From Flavobacteriales bacterium UBA1494 (lineage in GTDB: Bacteria; Bacteroidota; Bacteroidia; Flavobacteriales_E; Vicingaceae), in contig CAJJAT010000009.1 in assembly GCA_905182175.1 (NCBI GenBank), positions 107,607 through 171,606 of the forward strand: a stretch of DNA of 64,000 bases, in the 5' to 3' direction. Under the pieces are notes generated by a model that saw only the letters and a list, made by a program, of their open reading frames with translations, was not told the origin of the DNA and searched no databases. Made by a program: the position numbers and the translations under genes. Below, in pieces: positions 53,951-63,560 of this stretch (within the stretch, counting starts at the first letter, position 1; every line of letters begins with the position of its first letter).

Positions 53951-54583
53951 TTAGATCAACCCAACACTCATAGCATAGATCGTTAATTCTGAAACGGATT
54001 TAATGCCAAGCTTTTTTAAGACATTCTTCCTGTGTGTGTGAACGGTATGGTGACTGAGGTGAAGTTTTTCGCCAATCTCTTTGTTGGTTAATCCACTCGC
54101 AATAAGTGCCGTAATTTCATTTTCCCGCTCGGTTAAACTGGTTGGCTCGCAGTTATCAGCGTCAAACTTTTTGTTTAAAGCAATGTCAATTACCTTGTTG
54201 CAGTAAAATTTTTCTCCCTTCGCAATCGCAAAAATAGCTTGTGTTATTTCAGCTGTTCCGCATTGCCTTGTTAAATACCCTTGAACGCCTTTCTCTAATA
54301 CTTGCAGCACATTTTGTGGGCTGTGTATTTCAGAAATGATAAGCACTTTTTTATTTGGATATCTTTCTTTTAGTTTAAGTGTTGTGGCTACTGTAAAGCG
54401 CTCGGAGGATGATAAGGGGTCAATCACTACTAAATCGTAATCGTCCTCTTCTAAACTTGCAAATAAGCATTGCTCATCCGCCGCATTTTTAATAAAATCT
54501 ATGCCATCACCTTTCGTCAATATAGCATTTAAGCCATTCGCCATTAGCACATTTGCATTCGCATGTAAGATATTTAGCCCCAT
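53951..54583 (-). CDS. LuxR/NarL-type regulator with atypical receiver
   Basis: This 210-residue protein has an N-terminal receiver domain and a C-terminal LuxR helix-turn-helix (LTERENEITALIASGLTNKEI, then HLSHHTVHTHRKNVLKKLG). Asp55 is at the phospho-acceptor place (VVIDPLSS), but the acidic pair that binds Mg at the first strand is missing (ILHANANVL where DD is usual). Phosphorylation is therefore doubtful, and it may act constitutively or by another signal. No kinase is adjacent. The neighbour upstream on the same strand is the DUF3050 gene. Confidence 0.88.
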   Translation of the reverse strand: MGLNILHANANVLMANGLNAILTKGDGIDFIKNAADEQCLFASLEEDDYDLVVIDPLSSSERFTVATTLKLKERYPNKKVLIISEIHSPQNVLQVLEKGVQGYLTRQCGTAEITQAIFAIAKGEKFYCNKVIDIALNKKFDADNCEPTSLTERENEITALIASGLTNKEIGEKLHLSHHTVHTHRKNVLKKLGIKSVSELTIYAMSVGLI

Positions 54584-54658
54584 TTATTTAGAATCATTCT
54601 AAACAGCAAAGAAACGAATGAAAAACGCAGAAAACAAGGGCTATAAAGCGAAAGGGTG

Positions 54659-55441
54659 TTAAATTGTTTTAACTTTTGAAGTTTGAATTGAATTACTTAC
54701 TGAATCCCAAAGCTGGATTCTCTGCTGCAGGCATTCTTTGGCGACTGTTAAAACGTCGTTCCATTTTGTTTCATCTTCCCCACAAAGTTCGCTTACCATT
54801 TTTAAAGACAATGGGCCATGTTCATCTCCATCAAGTTCAATATGTCTTTCTAAATAATACCTAAGTTTATTGAATTTCTCTCCTTTTGCCTCAGCGTTAT
54901 TTAAAATTTCAATAAACATATCGGGAATTACGTCCTCTCTTCCAAAGGTAAATGCCGATGCTACTTTGTGGGTTTGATTGCTCTGGATTATTTCGAAAGT
55001 ATGATTTACAAAATTGGCAACCTGTTTTTCAATTACGATTGAGTCAAGACCTTTACTTACAGAATAATTTTCCTCAATTAACTTCACAAAATTCTCTATT
55101 TGAGCAGTGTCCCCTTCAATCTCTCTCATTGCATCTAGGTACATTTCAAAATGACTGTTCGGTTCGGATCGTTCGTTAAGATCACTTTCTTCTCCGTGTA
55201 CAATTTCATTAATGAATCTTGCCAGAGTTGCATTTTTCTTAGGAGTCCAAGGAACTGTTGTAGTTGTTAACTCTATTTGCAAGGACTTTAACAGCGACAT
55301 AAAATCCCAAACAGCAAAAACGTGATTCTCCATAAATACCGCAATATCAGATAAGCTATTTAACTCTTGGTATAATTTATGGTTTTGCAGTTGCTTTCTG
55401 TAAGGGGCAATTTGCTGTTGTATGTGTTCGATTCTATTCAT
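54659..55441 (-). CDS. DUF3050 haem-oxygenase-like protein
   Basis: This 260-residue, mostly helical protein matches DUF3050: [42 protein letters not shown] and [16 protein letters not shown]. The spaced Glu and His residues fit a haem-oxygenase-like diiron fold, so it may be an oxygenase. The function is not established. It starts 75 bp upstream of the LuxR-type gene and the two may be cotranscribed. Confidence 0.85.
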   Translation of the reverse strand: MNRIEHIQQQIAPYRKQLQNHKLYQELNSLSDIAVFMENHVFAVWDFMSLLKSLQIELTTTTVPWTPKKNATLARFINEIVHGEESDLNERSEPNSHFEMYLDAMREIEGDTAQIENFVKLIEENYSVSKGLDSIVIEKQVANFVNHTFEIIQSNQTHKVASAFTFGREDVIPDMFIEILNNAEAKGEKFNKLRYYLERHIELDGDEHGPLSLKMVSELCGEDETKWNDVLTVAKECLQQRIQLWDSVSNSIQTSKVKTI

Positions 55442-55747
55442 TTCAAAACTAGATTATAAAAAAGGTAAAATTGATTATAAAGTTTCTAACCTTTTCTCTT
55501 ATCTAGAGCAATCTTTTAGTTAAAAAGTTTTGATGCTTGTAAAATTTATATTTACTTAACTTCTGCCTCTTTGTTATTCTAAGAGTAGGGAAAGAGCTTT
55601 TTTTGAGGAGCACTTTAAACGGTCCTGACTCTATGAATGAACGGTCTAACATCCGAATTATTCGCCTCTAGAAACTTCTCGTTTATCCGATTTCGATTGC
55701 ACAAATGAGCCTTTCTGCCTAATTTAATAGGGTAACATTTAAATTTA
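55442..55747. other. 306-bp divergent intergenic region
   Basis: There is no supported gene. It holds AAAAGGT and ACCTTTT near 55459 and 55489, which could pair, and two AACGGTC direct repeats near 55617 and 55639. It must carry promoters for the divergent DUF3050 gene and the conserved membrane protein. Confidence 0.3.
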
Positions 55748-56053
55748 ATGAGGATGGAAGGAGGAGGATCGATGCAGAGCATGCAAACAGTTTTGAAGAA
55801 TGACAGAAAATTATTGGATGGTAGAAAGAAGAGAGGATTCTTCAAAAGAGAACTCTCCTATGCTCAAGTTCGCAAATACTATAAAGACTTATCTGTTCCC
55901 CTTACAGATGCAGGGAATAGAATAACCAGTGAACCACAAACAAATTCGGCAACGATTATTGAAGCAAAGGAGAAAAAATGGAAACATGCAAATTGTACTT
56001 TTTATGATCGTTGTAATTATATTGAGTTTAGGAATGTTCTCTGTATTATCTAA
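55748..56053 (+). CDS. Conserved Bacteroidota protein, N-terminal half before a frameshift
   Basis: The frame begins MRMEGGGSMQSMQTVLKNDR, a pattern I recognise in small Bacteroidota proteins that carry a basic soluble N-terminus followed by one transmembrane helix. Here the frame runs out of register just before the helix: after GCAAAGGAG comes AAAAAA, beyond which the membrane segment is encoded in the -1 frame (the gene at 55929). The residues after about 78 of this frame are not meaningful. It is either a true frameshift mutation, a sequencing error in the A run, or a programmed slip. Confidence 0.6.
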   Translation: MRMEGGGSMQSMQTVLKNDRKLLDGRKKRGFFKRELSYAQVRKYYKDLSVPLTDAGNRITSEPQTNSATIIEAKEKKWKHANCTFYDRCNYIEFRNVLCII

Positions 56054-56378
56054 GACCAAGAAAATGACAAAACAGAAAATTCAATACCTGCGTACTCCTC
56101 AATTTATGCTGTCCGATGGCTACGACTCTTTCATGGCTATGGGAAAAGATAGGGTGCTAGTACAGAACTATTTTTTAGCGATAGGCAAGCACCAAAGAGC
56201 ACTACAAGTTCGCCCAAATCAGAGAAGGGCAAAATTATTTTTTGCAAACGCGTATGCAAAGTCATGTAAACACAAAAAGAAATTTTGTATTGATGCGAAG
56301 CGTTTTATTTCAGAAATGGAAGAGAAGTATGCGAATCAAGTTGTATTTACCCCAGTTAAAAGTAAGGTGTTTTGTTAG
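55929..56378 (+). CDS. Membrane and TPR-like C-terminal half of the frameshifted conserved protein
   Basis: From about 55978 this frame encodes a transmembrane helix (QIVLFMIVVIILSLGMFSVL), then ~105 residues with a TPR-like segment (YFLAIGKHQRALQVRPNQRR) and four Cys residues, two in KSCKHKKKFCIDAK and one at the very C-terminus. The nominal GTG start at 55929 is inside the upstream frame and is probably not used. With one A removed from the AAAAAA run at 55973-55978 both halves form one protein of about 209 residues. A terminator follows at 56483. Confidence 0.6.
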   Translation: MNHKQIRQRLLKQRRKNGNMQIVLFMIVVIILSLGMFSVLSKTKKMTKQKIQYLRTPQFMLSDGYDSFMAMGKDRVLVQNYFLAIGKHQRALQVRPNQRRAKLFFANAYAKSCKHKKKFCIDAKRFISEMEEKYANQVVFTPVKSKVFC

Positions 56379-56482
56379 TCAGTAATGTTTCCTTACAGAT
56401 GCCTAACTAACAAAAAAGCGCTTGTCAATTATGTTGATAATAGGTTCTGTCGGTGCAAACAATCGAAGATCGGAATTACCAG

Positions 56483-56519
56483 ACCAAAAAACATCGAGTA
56501 TTGCTCGATTTTTTTTGGT
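56483..56519. terminator. Bidirectional terminator between convergent genes
   Basis: ATCGAG and CTCGAT form the core stem around TATTG. The flanking ACCAAAAAA and T tract with GGT extend it symmetrically, so it can stop transcripts from both sides. Confidence 0.8.
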
Positions 56520-56537
56520 TTTTTTATTAGCCTTTTT

Positions 56538-57086
56538 TTATATGTCTGTTAGTTTTTTACTGTTAACCCACCACACATCTTTTACATCTTTTTCTTGAAT
56601 ATCGCTTACTGTTTGAATAGCGGAACGCATAGAAAGAGGTTCTTCTAAAATTACATGATACCATGTTTCTCTAACGTTTTTAACTATTTTTAGTGCGTAC
56701 GTTGAACTCCACTTTGTTGAAAATAATTCAGCTCTATCTTTTGTTCTTTCTGATGCTATTACAACATAATATCCGCCACTTTCGGTATCGGCAATTTTGG
56801 AGTTTATGGCTGCTAATTTTGCGGCATTGGAGCTTGGTAATCCATTGGTTTTTAATTCCCCAATAGATTCCTGTATTGACTGTACGTCTTCCTTGATAGT
56901 TTTAATTTCTAGAAACAAGCGATCTAACTTATAATTCACACTGTCTCCCGAAATTGTTTTTGAGGTACCGAGTAAATTGTCTAAACGCCGGTTTAGTTCT
57001 GTTATTTTTTTATCGTTTTGCTCTGTTTTTTGCCCGTAAGCGTTAACAGAAAACAAAATAAAAAATAGAGGGATGAAGTACTTCAT
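56538..57086 (-). CDS. Secreted coiled-coil protein with SPOR-like C-terminus
   Basis: This 182-residue protein has a signal peptide (KYFIPLFFILFSVNAYGQ), a heptad-rich helix (about 25-90) and a C-terminal SPOR-like fold (GYYVVIASERTKDRAELFS and WYHVILEEPLSMRSAIQTV). It should be periplasmic or surface-facing and may contact peptidoglycan. Its start overlaps the PorP/SprF stop by one base, making it the third gene of the adhesin operon. In similar operons this slot is often an OmpA-like protein, so it may anchor the secretion partner to the wall. Confidence 0.8.
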   Translation of the reverse strand: MKYFIPLFFILFSVNAYGQKTEQNDKKITELNRRLDNLLGTSKTISGDSVNYKLDRLFLEIKTIKEDVQSIQESIGELKTNGLPSSNAAKLAAINSKIADTESGGYYVVIASERTKDRAELFSTKWSSTYALKIVKNVRETWYHVILEEPLSMRSAIQTVSDIQEKDVKDVWWVNSKKLTDI

Positions 57087-58210
57087 TATTTATTATATTT
57101 TTTCTCTAATTCAATAATTTGGTTTTCAATAACGGTTAACCTTTTACTTATTGCTTTTGCCGCTTTCTTATCATTTGCCTTTTTCAAGTTGCTTAATTCA
57201 ATTCTGATTTTTTGTATTTCAGAAAAGACACTTGACTTGTCGTAAGTATTGTTTTCATCGTTAAGCATGGCATCGAACTTTGCAGCATAGTCATCCAATG
57301 TTTTTAACGTTTCGTTTCGCTCAGCTTGTTTGGCAGGTAAAAAATTAATTCGGACTATAATCTCGTTACAGTTAGCTGAGATATCGCTAAATTCTGAGTT
57401 GTTCATTTCATAAGAATAGCCGATTCCGAAAGGACCGAGATCGAAACCAATTCCAAAGTTCAAATTATTTGTAGATTGGTAACCTACTTGTGCCCAAATC
57501 TTCTCCTTGTATTCTCCTTTTACTAAAATATCGTAACGATTATCAATTACCGGAAGGTTCTGATAAATAACGATGGGCGAAACGGAGAAGTCTGAAGTGT
57601 TAATTTGGTATTTGTAAGAAGCTGTTGCCACAATATGTTCCGAGAGTGCTTCCCCACCCACAACTAAGCTGGGGGCGCTAAGGCCGAACTGGAAATCATT
57701 GTAGTCATACACTAAACCAATCCCTGCAATAAAGTTTGTTTCATCGTAAAATCCACTAGCTAAAGTAGGGTCTGCTTGGTCTAAAAATTCATCATTTTGG
57801 ATGCTTCCAGAATTTAACATTCTGCGCACGGCGCCTGCTGAAACACCAAACCTCAAGTCAGAATTTTCATCAAACCTAATTTGATAACTGTAGGCCACAT
57901 CGTATTTCGTAAGTTCAAAAGCTCCTCGTTTGTCAGAAATGATACGCCCTCCGATCCCTTGTGAATTGCTGATTGGTGCATGAAGTCCAAACATGGTATT
58001 TCTTGGCGCATCGCTAAATCCGGCTGCATATGTTTTGGTGTTCAACATAGCTGAAACGCTTCCGTTATTCCCTGCAAAAGCCGGGTTCATGTTGAAACGG
58101 TTCATAATGTAGTTGTAATAGCCGTATGATAACTCTTGCGATTGAACATTGGCAGCGCTAAAAAGGGCAATGCAAAGGCTTAGTATTTTTATATTTTTCA
58201 TCTTCTTCAA
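57086..58210 (-). CDS. PorP/SprF-family type IX secretion membrane protein
   Basis: This 374-residue outer membrane barrel of the PorP/SprF family has the hallmark N-side YYNYIMNRFNMNPAFAGNNG, IGGRIISDKRGAFELTKYDV and IGLVYDYNDFQFGLSAP. A C-terminal coiled coil of ~75 residues (FSEIQKIRIELSNLKKAND) is an unusual extension. SprF-type proteins are needed for secretion or surface attachment of a cognate type B (gliding CTD) substrate. The adhesin encoded 39 bp upstream has exactly such a CTD and is the likely client. Confidence 0.92.
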   Translation of the reverse strand: MKKMKNIKILSLCIALFSAANVQSQELSYGYYNYIMNRFNMNPAFAGNNGSVSAMLNTKTYAAGFSDAPRNTMFGLHAPISNSQGIGGRIISDKRGAFELTKYDVAYSYQIRFDENSDLRFGVSAGAVRRMLNSGSIQNDEFLDQADPTLASGFYDETNFIAGIGLVYDYNDFQFGLSAPSLVVGGEALSEHIVATASYKYQINTSDFSVSPIVIYQNLPVIDNRYDILVKGEYKEKIWAQVGYQSTNNLNFGIGFDLGPFGIGYSYEMNNSEFSDISANCNEIIVRINFLPAKQAERNETLKTLDDYAAKFDAMLNDENNTYDKSSVFSEIQKIRIELSNLKKANDKKAAKAISKRLTVIENQIIELEKKYNK

Positions 58211-58249
58211 TTTTAAATATTTTTTGATGTCCTGAGTTGAGTCTAAATA

Positions 58250-61200
58250 TTATCTTTTTAAAGTAATTACACCTTTAAAGTTTTCACTTGGATTGGTAGT
58301 ATTTTCGAAATAGTAGTAATAAATTCCTTCAGGCAATTGAGTCCCATTCAATGTTCCTTTCCAATCGTTGCTGTAGTTGCTTGCTTTTTCATGCACAACT
58401 TCTCCGTTTACACTAAAGATCTTTAAACTAAAGTCTGAATATAATTCTACGTTTTGAATTTTCCACTCATCGTTTCTACCATCTCCATTTGGGGAAAAGT
58501 AATTTGATGCTGGAAGTGTTCCCTCAATTTGATCTGAAATTTCAATTGTGATAGTTGCGGTGTCTGTTAAGCCTTCTGCATCACTAACTTCAATTGTAAT
58601 TTCATAGCCTTTATTGTTTTCATAGTCAAATGTTCTGGAAGAAGTCAATTCTCCGCTTGAAGCCACTATTCTAAAGTCAATTTGATTTCCTAAAATTTTG
58701 TAGCTGAATGTTTCTAGGGCGTCCATGTCTGATGCTGTTATCGTTCCAATGCTTGTATTTGGAGTGCTATTTTCAGAAATTAAGAAGAACTGAGCATCGA
58801 TATTTGGCTTTTCATTTCCGTTGGTCAGTGCTATGATGAAGGTTTTTTCTAGTTTTCCTCCCTGATTATCCGTTGTTCTTATTCTAATTGAATAAGCTGT
58901 TTGAGTCTCAAAATCAAAAGTTGTGCTTGTTTTTAATTCATTTCCTTCAATTGTGAAATTAGCGTTTCCGCCGTCACCTGAACCTGCAATTAAAGTGTAA
59001 ATAAAGTTGTCTGAAGGGTCTTCATCAATACTCGATAGAATTGCTACTCTTGTTCCAATTGGGGCAATTTCATTCACTGTAGTGTCTGAAAGCAACAAGT
59101 CTGTTGGTAGATCATTTTGATTGATAACTCGAATTATAAAGCTGCTTTGTATTGTTCTGCCGCCTTTATCTGACGATTGTATTCTAACACTTCTTGTTTT
59201 TGCGTTATTGAAATTTAAAACAGAATCAATTTCTAATAGATTACCGTTAATTCTGAAAAGGGCATTGTCGGCAGCGCCTTGACCGGCAATTAAACTGTAG
59301 ATAAAATTGTCTGTGCCATCTGCATCCGTGGTAGTTAAGTCTGCTGTGAAAGTTCCAACTGCAGATTTTTCAAGAATACTATCAACTGAAATAGCTAAGG
59401 CCGTGGGAGCATCATTACTGTCAACAACTGTAACGGTTAATTGACGACTAAAAGTAGTTCCTGCATTATCCCTTGTTTGGACTTCAATAACATATAGATT
59501 TTTGGTTTCGAAATCAAAACTTACTCCTGTTCTTAATTCATTACCTGATATAATGAAAGAAGCGTTATCGTTCGTTCCTTGATTCGCAAAGGAGTAACTG
59601 AATGAATCAGTACTGTCTTTGTCAACCGTTGCGAAAGCACCTATAAACGAACTCTGCGGGAGGTTTTCTCTAAAATTATTCGGAGTTAAGCTGATATCAG
59701 TTGGTACATCATTGCTATTTGTAATGTTCACTGTAAAAGCTTTTTCAGTTGCTAATCCACCTTGATCCGTTGACAACACACGAATTTTGTGTTGTCTTTG
59801 TGTGTTGTAATCAAATAGAACGTTACTCTTTAATTGATTTCCTGTAATGATAAAGTTTCCATTGTTAACGTCTCCAATTCCTGCGATAAGCTGGTAGTTA
59901 AACGTCTGCATTAGGTCAATATCCGAAGTTGAAAAGTTACCTATGGTAGTATTTATTGCTGTGACTTCAGGAGTTGATGCATTGTCGATTGAAATATCTG
60001 TTGGTGTATCGTTTACATTTTGAACAAAGACACTGAAGGCCTTTTCAAAAATCTTATTTCTAGAATCGGTAGTACGAATTCTAATACTTAACTGACTCTT
60101 CACCAATACATCAAAAGAAGAATTTGAGAAGACACTATCATTGGTAATTACAAACCCGGAGTTATCAACTGCACCAGTTCCATTCACCAGTGAATAGCTA
60201 TATGTATCTGTTGCATCTTGATCAACTGAATTAAGTCTTCCTAAAAATTCTCCAGCTACTTGTTTTTCACGAATGCTATTTGCCGAAAGAATAAGGTCTG
60301 TTGGTGTATCATTAGTATCGTTAACGTTTACAAAAAGCTGTCTGCTGTAAGCTCCACCATTCCCATCGCTTGTTTGGATTTGAATAAAGTAAACTGCTTT
60401 GGTTTCAAAATCAAATGTTGAAGATGTTCTCAACTCATTTCCTACGATAGCAAAGCTTGCATTATCATTCGTTGAAAGAGTTGCAAAGGTATAAATGTGG
60501 TTGTCATTTGCATCAGCATCTACGGTTGCAAAATTCCCAATTAACGTGTTGGCCGGCAAGTTCTCGTTAATGTCTGAAGGAGTTAATGATATATCTGTTG
60601 GAGCATCATTTGCATTTGTAATGGTAATGGGGAATGACTTTTCAAAAGATGAGCCTTGAGCATCCGTTGTTTGTACCCTAACTGAATATGAGGTCCTAAC
60701 GTTTACATCAAATACAGTATCTGTTTTCAACGCATTTCCTACAATTTGGAAATCGTCGTTGTCCGCATCACCAATACCCGGAACAATTAAATAGCTATGT
60801 GTGTTCCCTGTGTCAGGATCTAGCGTCGTGAATATTCCAACGGTAGTATTCCGTGTGGCATCTTCAGATACATTTGAGTTCGTCAAGTTTATATCTGTCG
60901 GCGTGTCATTCGCATTTATGACTTTAATTAGAAATGATCTTGAAGTAAATAAATTACTCGCATCTGTACTTCTTATTCTTATGTTGTAATCTACTCTGCT
61001 TTCAAAGTTAAAAACTGCATTGGTAAACAAGCTGTCGTTTGAAACTTGAAATGATGCATTGTCGGTTGAGTTTATTCCACTTACAAGAGAGTAGGAGAAG
61101 CTATCATTTGCATCTTCATCTATTGAACTGAATATGCCAATAAGGGAATTTGTAGCACTATTTTCTGCAATCAGGTTATTGTTAATTATAATGTCTGTCG

Positions 61201-63400
61201 GACCATCCGTTGTATCCTTAATGCTAATGTTGAATTGCTTATCAAAAGTCCCACCGTTTCCATCGCTAGCTCTTACCAAGATAAAATAGCTGTTTTTTAC
61301 TTCAAAATTGAAGGATACAGTAGATCTTAATTCATTGCCGACTAATGCAAAAGAGGAATTGTCATTTGTGCCACTAACAAAGCTGTAGGTATGCGTATCA
61401 GCCGTATCTGGATCAGCAGTTGAGAAGTTTCCAATCGAAGTATTTGGTTGCAAACTTTCGAATATACTATCGTAAGAAAGTACGATATTAGTTGGTGCGT
61501 CGTTTGAATTTGTAATGGTTATTGTAAAAACCTTCTGAAAAACGCCACCAAAACCATCGTTTGATTGCACTCTAACGGAGTAGGTGTTTTTAGTATTCAC
61601 ATTAAACGTGTTGTTTGTTAGTAGTTTATCTGAAGAAATTGAAAAAGAGATATTGTCTGCATCTCCATTGCCAGCAACCAAACTGTAGGTGTGAATATCA
61701 CCTGCATCTGGATCTGTTGACGTAAGAGAACCTACCTCAGTTCCTTGAGCTTGATTTTCAGAAATTACATTATTTGAAAGTGTAATGTTTGTAGGAACGT
61801 CATTTATATCTTTTACAATAATTGAAAAGGGTTCAGAAAAAGTTCCACCGTCGTTATCGTTTGTTTGCACTCTAATGTCGTGAGTGGCTTGAGAATTTAA
61901 ATTTAAAACAATTGCTGTAAATAAACTATCATTTCTAATTTGGAAGTTTCCATTGTCTGCATTTCCAACCCCATTTACTAAAGAGTAGTTGAAGGTAGAA
62001 TTTACATCTTGATCTGTTGAGGTCATTTTGGCAACAAAAGTTCCAATTGGCATATTTTCATTTGCACTTAAAGTAGAAAGTTGAATGTCAGTTGGTGCGT
62101 CGTTAACATCAGCAACGTTTATGCTGATTTGCTTGGTATATATTCCGCCGTTAAGATCATTTGTTTCAATGTAAATGAAGTATAAGTTATTTACCTCGAA
62201 GTCAAATACCTCTTTTGTTCTTAGTGTATTACCAACAATATTAAACTGAGCATTGTCATTGCCCGGAACGTTATCAAAGCTATAGCCGAAGGATTGCCCT
62301 GCGTCTTGATCTATAGTTGATAAAGTAGCAACGATGGTATTTTTTGCAGCATTTTCATTTACTGAATCGTTTGTTAAAACAATGTCTGTAGGGGCATCAT
62401 TAATGTTGTTTACTGTTATTTTAAAAGTATCTACGAACGTATTGTTGAACTTATCAGCAACCTGCAAACGAACGTTATAAATAGATTTTGTTTCAAAGTC
62501 AAAAATAGCGCTACTTCTTAGGTTTGTTCCATTAATGTTAAAGCTTGTATTATCACTGCTGCCTGCACCGGAAACTAAGCTGTATGTAAAAACTTCATTT
62601 GCATCAGGATCGGTTGCCGAAAGGGCGCCGACAGCAGTGTTAGAGAACTGGTTTTCATCAACTTGAGTTATATTTAATAAGAGAGCAGTAGGAGCATCGT
62701 TTAAATCTTTAATGATAACTGTAATGGGTGCTTCTAAAAAGCAACCATCTGAATCTGTTGTTTTTACTCTTACCGCGTAACTGCTTTTACTTTCAAAGTT
62801 GGCTGAAAAACTAGCTACCAAATCAGCACCGGATATACTGAATAGGCTATTATTTGTGCTTCCACTTCCACTTACTAAAGAATAGGTAAAGGTTTGACTT
62901 AAATCTTGATCCGTTGTTGTAAAACTCCCAACCACTGTTCCAGTTGTTGCATTTTCATTTAAAGAATCTGAATTGATAGCAAGAAGTGTAGGAGCGTTGT
63001 TTGTTTTAATAACCAATGGGCTCGCGGGGCTTCCAAATATTGCATTGTCTTGGAAAGCAATACTGTCAATACTAGTAAAAGTAATACTAGAGGAGTTTTG
63101 ATAAAATCGGAAAGTAACGTTTTCTCCGTTCACAAGGTCACTGTAAATTGTCATACTAGCTTCATACCTGCCTCCAATTACTGTCGATGTAAGAGCTGTC
63201 CCTCGCAAAGTAGTGCCAACAAAAGCTCCTAGTTGATTTGACGGATTTGTCAACTCTGCGCAATTTAGATCTAGCACAGCAGTAGCCGTCATGCTATATT
63301 GAAATTGATTCGGATCTACAGACCAATTAGGTGCTTGGGCATAGGAAAAGCCTGAAATGAAAAGTAGGCTAAGAAGTGTTAAATAGTTAAAGAATTTCAT
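58250..63400 (-). CDS. Giant cadherin-like repeat adhesin with gliding-type (type B) T9SS domain
   Basis: This 1716-residue surface protein has a signal peptide (KFFNYLTLLSLLFISGFSYA), an N-terminal beta domain of ~130 residues, fifteen tandem cadherin-like repeats of about 95-100 residues (each opening with NDxPTDIxL or similar and containing a SxDxD calcium-type motif and a FDFETK-like strand), and a type B sorting domain starting PASNYFSPNGDGRNDEW and ending in GVITLKR. I chose the ATG at 63400 over one eight codons upstream because it gives a normal signal. It is predicted to be a Ca-stabilised adhesin like SprB. PorP/SprF and SPOR-like genes follow in the operon. Confidence 0.92.
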   Translation of the reverse strand: MKFFNYLTLLSLLFISGFSYAQAPNWSVDPNQFQYSMTATAVLDLNCAELTNPSNQLGAFVGTTLRGTALTSTVIGGRYEASMTIYSDLVNGENVTFRFYQNSSSITFTSIDSIAFQDNAIFGSPASPLVIKTNNAPTLLAINSDSLNENATTGTVVGSFTTTDQDLSQTFTYSLVSGSGSTNNSLFSISGADLVASFSANFESKSSYAVRVKTTDSDGCFLEAPITVIIKDLNDAPTALLLNITQVDENQFSNTAVGALSATDPDANEVFTYSLVSGAGSSDNTSFNINGTNLRSSAIFDFETKSIYNVRLQVADKFNNTFVDTFKITVNNINDAPTDIVLTNDSVNENAAKNTIVATLSTIDQDAGQSFGYSFDNVPGNDNAQFNIVGNTLRTKEVFDFEVNNLYFIYIETNDLNGGIYTKQISINVADVNDAPTDIQLSTLSANENMPIGTFVAKMTSTDQDVNSTFNYSLVNGVGNADNGNFQIRNDSLFTAIVLNLNSQATHDIRVQTNDNDGGTFSEPFSIIVKDINDVPTNITLSNNVISENQAQGTEVGSLTSTDPDAGDIHTYSLVAGNGDADNISFSISSDKLLTNNTFNVNTKNTYSVRVQSNDGFGGVFQKVFTITITNSNDAPTNIVLSYDSIFESLQPNTSIGNFSTADPDTADTHTYSFVSGTNDNSSFALVGNELRSTVSFNFEVKNSYFILVRASDGNGGTFDKQFNISIKDTTDGPTDIIINNNLIAENSATNSLIGIFSSIDEDANDSFSYSLVSGINSTDNASFQVSNDSLFTNAVFNFESRVDYNIRIRSTDASNLFTSRSFLIKVINANDTPTDINLTNSNVSEDATRNTTVGIFTTLDPDTGNTHSYLIVPGIGDADNDDFQIVGNALKTDTVFDVNVRTSYSVRVQTTDAQGSSFEKSFPITITNANDAPTDISLTPSDINENLPANTLIGNFATVDADANDNHIYTFATLSTNDNASFAIVGNELRTSSTFDFETKAVYFIQIQTSDGNGGAYSRQLFVNVNDTNDTPTDLILSANSIREKQVAGEFLGRLNSVDQDATDTYSYSLVNGTGAVDNSGFVITNDSVFSNSSFDVLVKSQLSIRIRTTDSRNKIFEKAFSVFVQNVNDTPTDISIDNASTPEVTAINTTIGNFSTSDIDLMQTFNYQLIAGIGDVNNGNFIITGNQLKSNVLFDYNTQRQHKIRVLSTDQGGLATEKAFTVNITNSNDVPTDISLTPNNFRENLPQSSFIGAFATVDKDSTDSFSYSFANQGTNDNASFIISGNELRTGVSFDFETKNLYVIEVQTRDNAGTTFSRQLTVTVVDSNDAPTALAISVDSILEKSAVGTFTADLTTTDADGTDNFIYSLIAGQGAADNALFRINGNLLEIDSVLNFNNAKTRSVRIQSSDKGGRTIQSSFIIRVINQNDLPTDLLLSDTTVNEIAPIGTRVAILSSIDEDPSDNFIYTLIAGSGDGGNANFTIEGNELKTSTTFDFETQTAYSIRIRTTDNQGGKLEKTFIIALTNGNEKPNIDAQFFLISENSTPNTSIGTITASDMDALETFSYKILGNQIDFRIVASSGELTSSRTFDYENNKGYEITIEVSDAEGLTDTATITIEISDQIEGTLPASNYFSPNGDGRNDEWKIQNVELYSDFSLKIFSVNGEVVHEKASNYSNDWKGTLNGTQLPEGIYYYYFENTTNPSENFKGVITLKR

Positions 63401-63560
63401 ATGGATTTGTCGTTTATCGTTCAAAGGGACATTGATAATTTTCTACGAAAAGAATCAATAATTATCTATTTTATGAATTTTGATTCGGAAAGCATTTTAT
63501 CGGTGTTCATATTTTTTTAAATTAGCCTCAATTCAAAGGCACTGTTTGTTGTTATCTGAA

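Noticed and set aside
55615..55845. 76-codon minus-strand frame
   Set aside because: It is antisense to the start of the conserved MEGGGSMQ-type gene and has no protein-like pattern of its own.
58250..63400. DNA-level tandem repeats or CRISPR-like array in the adhesin region
   Set aside because: The periodicity comes from diverged cadherin-like protein repeats; the nucleotide copies are not near-identical and there are no short uniform repeats with spacers.
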